Source of the DNA: DASROJ01 sp035646975
Lineage (GTDB): Bacteria > Acidobacteriota > Polarisedimenticolia > JACPZX01 > DASXTC01
Assembly (NCBI GenBank): GCA_035646975.1
Contig: DASROJ010000328.1
Coordinates: 1 to 19,792 of the forward strand
DNA: 19,792 nucleotides
Reading direction: 5' to 3'
A program made the translations under genes and the position numbers. Positions 15,672 through 19,792 of the stretch are shown piece by piece (the first letter of the stretch is position 1; every line of letters starts with the position of its first letter). The notes beneath the pieces are model-generated. The model did no database searches and was not told the DNA's origin. It worked only from the letters and a program-made list of their open reading frames with translations.

Positions 15672-15941
15672 TCAGGTCGATCCGATGAACAACATGCCGG
15701 ACGGGCAATTCGGGGTCCTCTGGGTTCGGAGTCGCCGTCAGGACATCTGGCGTCGTCATGTCGCACCGGCGCCATTCTTTCCGGAAGGGGAGAAGGCATG
15801 GGAGGCGTGCGAAGGGTCTTGCCTGGATAACAGCAGCGAATTCCAATCAAGGCCATTTCCATTGTGAGAATTGGACCAATGACCTGAAAGCAACGCGTCA
15901 AGCAGGTCAATCGGGATAGGAAGCTGTCCGGCGGACAATTC
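15668..15941 (+). repeat. Imperfect 44-bp direct repeat, copies 230 bp apart
   Basis: Copy 1 at 15668-15711 and copy 2 at 15898-15941 match at 30 of 44 positions without gaps, ending in CAATTC in both. Copy 1 includes part of the -35 box; copy 2 keeps a TTGACC-like hexamer but has no -10 after it. This suggests a duplicated and decayed promoter segment. Confidence 0.5.
15925..15937. repeat. 13-bp palindrome
   Basis: TGTCCG-G-CGGACA is a perfect dyad with one central base, inside the second direct-repeat copy. It may be a regulator-binding site; nothing identifies the regulator. Confidence 0.4.
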
Positions 15942-15996
15942 TGCGTGTCAAAGGCTCAATTATGTCCCCGGTGGCTTCCCGCGGAGAGAATGGGAT

Positions 15997-16077
15997 GGGC
16001 ATGGCGGGCCGCCTCCACCGCTTCGACACATTCCGGGGTGCAAAGAGCAGAGGTTATTTCGATGGCCCGCCATGCCC
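15997..16077. repeat. 14-bp perfect inverted repeat with a 53-nt spacer
   Basis: GGGCATGGCGGGCC (15997-16010) and its exact reverse complement (16064-16077) lie 13 nt past the stop of the haloperoxidase-like gene. In the transcript they would form a strong GC stem with a large loop. There is no U run, so it is not a classic terminator. It could protect the mRNA 3' end, act in Rho-dependent ending or be a decayed small mobile element. Confidence 0.6.
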
Positions 16078-16090
16078 GACGGTGACGCGA

Positions 16091-17419
16091 TCAGTCCTCC
16101 GGCTCCTGATCCTTTCTGAAGATGACGCGATCCCGGATCGCCCCGGCGATGCAACGACCTTGCTCGAGTCCCTTCGCGATGGCCTCGCGATAGTGGATGC
16201 CGCCATACAGGCGGGAGATCGCAGCTTCGTCCGCGGCGGCCGCAAATGAGGCGAACGAGCGGGGCGCCAGACCCCGAGCGTCATGCGTGTGGTCGGTGAA
16301 CGCCACGTCGCCCAGCATGTCGGTCAGCGTCTGGGCGGCGGCGCCTGACTGCACCGAGTGCCCCGAGGTGTATTCCGGGAAAGCCGGGGTCGCCAGCAGG
16401 GGCAGCCACGCAGGATTGAAGACCGACTGGATGTACGTGATGGGCCGGAGCAGATTGTGCTGGAATTTCACCTGCCAGCAGGAAATGAACGCGTCGGCAA
16501 CGGCGATGCCGACCCGCGCATACGCCTCCGCCGCCTCCTCGAGCGTGTAGCCGTCCCTGACAGCGAGCTGGTTCACGATGGAGACCCAGTGACCCGGCGG
16601 CGTGCCGGGCGGTCCTGGGTCATCCGACCAGAAAAGAGCGATCTCCTCCTGAACCGGCGTGAGGGTGTTCACGGTCGTGAACACTTCGTTCGCCTGGGCG
16701 TAGAACTCCGACGACGGATCGATTGAGTACGCCGGTGGCGGTGGTGGCGCGCACTCGCCACCCGACGACAGCACGAACGGCCTGAGCTGTCCCCAGCAGG
16801 GCTGCAGCGCCGGCTTGAACAGTGGGAGCGTTGGCACCCAGAGACCGGGACCGGCCGGTGGTGTGAACGGACAATTGTTTGCGGTGGCGAAGCCGTCGCC
16901 GCCGGCCCACGCGAGAACCGCGTCGGCCACCGCGCGTCCTTGAGCGGCAGAAACGCTCTGGAGCTTCGACTTGACGGCTGCCTGGCGCGCCGAGGCGATC
17001 TCCAGCTCGAGAGCGTTGATCTGTGCCAGCGAGTCGGGCGTCGCCGCGGCGAAGAACGCCCGAAGGGTTCTTGCCATCGCGGCGTTGGCCACCGACGGCC
17101 AGTCGAAGTTGCGGCCGGGCCGCACCGCCTGCAGCGAATCCAGCTCGTTGAGCTGCCCGACGAGCGATCGGTGATGGGGCATGCCGGGAGCCAGGGCCTC
17201 GTAGAACGCGACGCTGGAATAGCCAATGACGCGAGAAGCCACCACCGGGTTGAGCTTCTCCGTCTTGATGACCCCGTGCAGCAGACTGAACCACCTCACG
17301 GCGAGATCGGAGCTGAATTGCGCTGCTGGTTTCGCCGCCTCTGCGGCCGGTGCGCTGAGCATCAGACAGACCACGGCCATCAGCGCCGCGATCGTCCGTC
17401 GTTTCGAGTCGATCCTCAT
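16091..17419 (-). CDS. Secreted vanadium haloperoxidase/PAP2-like protein
   Basis: 442 residues. Residues 1-28 form a signal peptide ending AEA, so it acts in the periplasm or outside. The vanadate/phosphate-binding motifs of the superfamily are present: KX6RP with Lys318, Arg325 and Pro326; TSGH at 351-354 (usually PSGH); and SRX5H with Ser402, Arg403 and His409. The Asp commonly found four residues after this His is Ala413 here. Known: these enzymes either oxidise halides with peroxide when vanadate is bound or hydrolyse phosphate esters; sequence alone does not decide which. ATG at 17419 has GGAG 6 nt upstream, and the ribosome site partly shares bases with the preceding barrel gene's stop 12 nt away, indicating an operon. 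A Pro-rich insertion with several Cys lies near 185-235. Confidence 0.85.
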   Translation of the reverse strand: MRIDSKRRTIAALMAVVCLMLSAPAAEAAKPAAQFSSDLAVRWFSLLHGVIKTEKLNPVVASRVIGYSSVAFYEALAPGMPHHRSLVGQLNELDSLQAVRPGRNFDWPSVANAAMARTLRAFFAAATPDSLAQINALELEIASARQAAVKSKLQSVSAAQGRAVADAVLAWAGGDGFATANNCPFTPPAGPGLWVPTLPLFKPALQPCWGQLRPFVLSSGGECAPPPPPAYSIDPSSEFYAQANEVFTTVNTLTPVQEEIALFWSDDPGPPGTPPGHWVSIVNQLAVRDGYTLEEAAEAYARVGIAVADAFISCWQVKFQHNLLRPITYIQSVFNPAWLPLLATPAFPEYTSGHSVQSGAAAQTLTDMLGDVAFTDHTHDARGLAPRSFASFAAAADEAAISRLYGGIHYREAIAKGLEQGRCIAGAIRDRVIFRKDQEPED

Positions 17420-17431
17420 GATGTTCTCCCC

Positions 17432-18283
17432 CTAGAAGCTGGCCACGACTCCGCCTGAAAATCCGCTCGAGTCCCCTGTGTTGCGTCCCGTCAAGGTGGT
17501 GAAGTAACTGCCGGAGAGTCCGAAGTGGTCGGAGACACGCCCGTAGACACGGGCCCCGACGCGGGTGTATTCATCTCCATTGCTGGGAAACGTGAAGCCC
17601 GGGGCACCGATATCCGTGCCACCGTGAGCGATGAAACGTGAGTAGAATCCGGTCCCGGTAATACGTCCCCAGGTTTGCCCGACCTCGGTATAGAGAGGCA
17701 CTCCGTCGGGCGCGTCTTGTCCTCGGACGTCCAGGCCGACCTGCTGGGAGAAATAGAAGTTGCGAACCCTCAACTGGTAGACGAGCCGGAAGAGCCAGTC
17801 GTCGGTGCCATCCCCCACGTCGACCGGCAGGTTTGCCTCGTACCTGGCCACGTCGGAGCGATAGCCAACGGCCCCGACCAGATCGCTTCGGACGCTGTCC
17901 CCGCACGACGCGATACGGTACTCCAGGGCGAGCGTGAGATCCTGCACGTCGCGCTCCTCGAACCCGCCCAGACCGTCGCCTTTGGTATGGATGTAAGGGA
18001 CATCTCCGGTCATCGACAGTCGATCGGTGAGCCCGAACCGGAACCAGAGAGAGAGGCTCTGAGTCCTGACACTGCCCACTCCCGGGTCCTCGACCTTGGT
18101 TCCGCCGACCCAGAACTTGTCGTACCCCTCCGACGTGAACGAAAGCGCCACGTCGCCATGACCCTTTTCCGGTAGAAAGCCATTGAGATCGCCTGCCCGC
18201 GCCACCGAGCAGACGCACGAAACCGCGGCCATCATTATCGAGGCCACGGCGACCTGATGGATTGCCCTTCTTGCCCTTTGCAT
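17432..18283 (-). CDS. Outer-membrane beta-barrel protein, unknown substrate
   Basis: 283 residues. Signal peptide 1-30 (MQRARRAIHQ start, long hydrophobic core, ARA end). The mature part is built of short amphipathic strands with Gly/Asp turns (SLSLWFRFGLTDRLSM, LEYRI, QLRVRNFYFSQQVGLDV) and ends in Phe, as outer-membrane barrels do. It has about the length expected for a 10-12 strand barrel. Start at 18283 is supported by GGGGGGA 6 nt upstream; the frame is open to 18394 but that part has no ribosome site and precedes the signal peptide. First gene of a two-gene operon with the haloperoxidase-like enzyme, so it may pass that enzyme's substrate or product; this is inference. Its style resembles the transporter/MetA-pathway family loosely. 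Confidence 0.75.
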   Translation of the reverse strand: MQRARRAIHQVAVASIMMAAVSCVCSVARAGDLNGFLPEKGHGDVALSFTSEGYDKFWVGGTKVEDPGVGSVRTQSLSLWFRFGLTDRLSMTGDVPYIHTKGDGLGGFEERDVQDLTLALEYRIASCGDSVRSDLVGAVGYRSDVARYEANLPVDVGDGTDDWLFRLVYQLRVRNFYFSQQVGLDVRGQDAPDGVPLYTEVGQTWGRITGTGFYSRFIAHGGTDIGAPGFTFPSNGDEYTRVGARVYGRVSDHFGLSGSYFTTLTGRNTGDSSGFSGGVVASF

Positions 18284-18455
18284 GGTTATCCCCCCGGTTT
18301 GTTTTGCGCTGAACCGCGGTATTGCAAGCGCCGATCCAGGTACCGGCCTTGCGTTGCAGATTCCGAGGGGAGGCTGGTTCTCGCTTCGGATCAAGGTGTT
18401 ATCAGCGGAGCAGGCAGTCCGAGGCGGGTGGTGAGGGCAGCGCCGCGCGCGTAGG

Positions 18456-18486
18456 AATTATGACCCGAGGTCCTTGGCGCATAATT
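18456..18486. repeat. 7-bp inverted repeat between the ABC gene and the barrel operon
   Basis: AATTATG (18456-18462) and CATAATT (18480-18486) are separated by 17 nt. AT-rich arms in a GC-rich setting suggest a protein-binding dyad; on the minus strand CATAAT also resembles a -10 box, but no -35 fits. It begins 16 nt past the ABC gene's stop. Confidence 0.35.
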
Positions 18487-18501
18487 GGAACGATGACCGT
18501 G

Positions 18502-19792
18502 TCAGGCCAGCGCCGTGCGGAACTGCTGGTCGTAGAGCCGGGCGTACAGACCGCCGGCGCTCATCAGGCCGGCATGCGTGCCCCGCTCCACGATGCGCCC
18601 CTGGTCCATCACCAGAATCGTGTCGGCGCGCAGTATCGTGCTGAGACGGTGGGCGATCACCAGGCTTGTCCTGCCCTCCAGCAAGGGCTCCAGGGCCTGC
18701 TGTATCAAGGCCTCGGAGTGCGAGTCGAGCGAGGATGTGGCCTCGTCCAGGATCAGCAGTCTCGGATCGCGCAGCACGACACGCGCGATGGCCAGGCGCT
18801 GGCGTTCACCGCCGGAGAGCTTGTAGCCACGCTCGCCGATGACGGTGGCCAGCCCCTGCGGCAGCTTTTCGATCACGTCCTGGATCTGGGCGAGCCTGCA
18901 GGCCTGCTCGATCTCGACGGGGGTGGCATCGGGTCTGGCGTACCTGAGATTCTCCTCGACGGTCGCGTGGAAGAGTGTGGTCTCCTGCGTGACCTTCGCA
19001 GTCCAGCGGGAGAGATCCTCCAGCGCGATCTGCCGCAGATCGACACCGTCGAACGTGACGCGCCCGCGCATCGGATCGTAGAGCCTGGAGGCCAGATAGG
19101 TCAGCGTGGTCTTGCCGGCTCCGCTGGGGCCGACCAGCGCGACCATTTTCCCGGGGAGGGCCTCGAAAGAAACATCCGAGAGGGTCCAGCGCCCTTCTTC
19201 GTAGCCCATCCAGACACTCTCGAAGCGCAGCTCGCCGCGCGGGCTCGCCAGCCGCACGGGACGCTCCGGGTCGGCGATCTCGACGGGAAGATCGAGGTAC
19301 TCGAAGATCCTCCGGAACAGCGCCACGGCGCTCATGATGTCGACATGCACGTTCACGAGCGCCGAAGCGGGCATGTACAGCCGGCCGAGATAGGTCACGA
19401 AGGCGATGACCGTTCCGATCGTGATGCGTCCCGCGATCGCCTCGTGGCCGCCGAACATGTAGATCAAGGCCGGCCCGATGCTGCCGAACATCATCAGCCA
19501 CATCAGAAACCAGCGCCCGACGGTGTTCTGACGGATCTGGAGGTCGCGCACCGCGGCGGCCTTTTCCCGGAAGCGCCGGCTTTCGTGGGTCTGGGCCCCG
19601 AACAGACGCGACAGGAGGAAACCGCTCACCGACAGGGTCTCCTGGATATAGGAGGTCAGCTCGGCGAGACGTTCCTGTGTCTGGCCCGAGAGCCGGCTTC
19701 GTATCTGCCCCACGCGCCGCGTCGGCACGATGAACAACGGAAGCACGCCCACGGCGATGATCGAGAGCCGCCAGTCCATTCCGAAGATCACC
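18502..19792 (-). CDS. Type I ABC exporter, permease-ATPase fusion (N-terminus beyond the window)
   Basis: The last 430 or so residues of a half-transporter of the MsbA/multidrug type. Seen: the later transmembrane helices (including WFLMWLMMFGSIGPALIYMFGG), the coupling stretch around the interface, then a complete nucleotide-binding domain: Walker A GPSGAGKT, Q-loop TQETTLFHATVEENL, signature LSGGERQR, Walker B LLILDEATSSLD and H-loop IAHRLST. It should work as a dimer in the inner membrane, exporting a lipid, peptide or drug; the substrate is not readable. The frame is open to the right edge, so the start is missing. The stop lies 218 nt before the barrel operon on the same strand. Confidence 0.93.
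   Translation of the reverse strand, partial: VIFGMDWRLSIIAVGVLPLFIVPTRRVGQIRSRLSGQTQERLAELTSYIQETLSVSGFLLSRLFGAQTHESRRFREKAAAVRDLQIRQNTVGRWFLMWLMMFGSIGPALIYMFGGHEAIAGRITIGTVIAFVTYLGRLYMPASALVNVHVDIMSAVALFRRIFEYLDLPVEIADPERPVRLASPRGELRFESVWMGYEEGRWTLSDVSFEALPGKMVALVGPSGAGKTTLTYLASRLYDPMRGRVTFDGVDLRQIALEDLSRWTAKVTQETTLFHATVEENLRYARPDATPVEIEQACRLAQIQDVIEKLPQGLATVIGERGYKLSGGERQRLAIARVVLRDPRLLILDEATSSLDSHSEALIQQALEPLLEGRTSLVIAHRLSTILRADTILVMDQGRIVERGTHAGLMSAGGLYARLYDQQFRTALA

Larger units (their letters stand above)
15397..16090. other. 694-nt gene-free region rich in short repeats
   Basis: No open frame here has a ribosome site plus protein-like features. It holds the promoter of the two-repeat surface gene, nested dyads around that promoter, a 44-bp imperfect direct repeat, a 13-bp palindrome and a 14-bp inverted repeat next to the haloperoxidase-like gene's stop. 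Part of it (15397 to about 15637) would be the long leader of the surface-protein transcript. Confidence 0.6.

Noticed and set aside
15520..15938. Two short overlapping minus-strand open frames in the gap before the two-repeat surface gene
   Set aside because: No ribosome site and no signal or domain; they overlap the promoter and direct repeats.

Overview
The window looks like a chromosomal segment of a GC-rich, Gram-negative-type bacterium. It encodes several signal-peptide-bearing outer-membrane barrels ending in Phe, a tripartite-type RND efflux system, a periplasmic PBP4 and secreted multidomain proteins with thrombospondin type 3 calcium loops. That mix, with strong GC3 and Shine-Dalgarno-led genes, suits a soil or sediment lineage such as Acidobacteriota or a neighbouring uncultured phylum. 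This placement is inference: no rRNA or marker gene is present. I see no tRNA, rRNA, CRISPR array, transposase, integrase or phage gene.

Layout. (1) Positions 1-3911, minus strand: five tightly spaced genes read dacB (PBP4 carboxypeptidase/endopeptidase), an unrecognised protein, a small secreted Cys-rich protein, an outer-membrane beta-barrel and a TlpA-like thioredoxin cut by the window edge. They form a probable envelope or redox operon. (2) 3912-4089: divergent intergenic region. (3) 4090-11705, plus strand: a three-gene RND efflux operon, one adaptor followed by two different RND permeases with a 0-nt junction and a 4-nt overlap, in an MdtABC-like order. No TolC-type outer-membrane factor follows. 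(4) 11714-15396, minus strand: two paralogous secreted proteins, each with one fibronectin III-like domain, Ig-like repeats (four versus two), thrombospondin type 3 loops and a shared C-terminal module. Each has a similar sigma70-like promoter (TTGAC[T/C]-N16-TATATT) and a leader of about 240-275 nt. (5) 15397-16090: gene-free stretch with a promoter wrapped in nested dyads, an imperfect direct repeat, a short palindrome and a 14-bp inverted repeat. (6) 16091-18283, minus strand: an outer-membrane barrel followed by a vanadium haloperoxidase/PAP2-like secreted protein, a two-gene operon. (7) 18502 to the right edge, minus strand: a type I ABC exporter missing its N-terminus.

How it fits together. 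Nearly everything acts at the cell envelope: peptidoglycan trimming, periplasmic thiol chemistry, efflux, surface proteins and outer-membrane barrels. The most original candidates are the operon joining PBP4 to a Cys-rich protein, a CX4C-bearing barrel and a thioredoxin, and the paired surface proteins with duplicated promoter architecture and a common C-terminal module. The RND pair is also asymmetric at the proton-relay lysine (Lys965 in one permease, Arg908 in the other). All assignments rest on reading motifs; no database search was possible.
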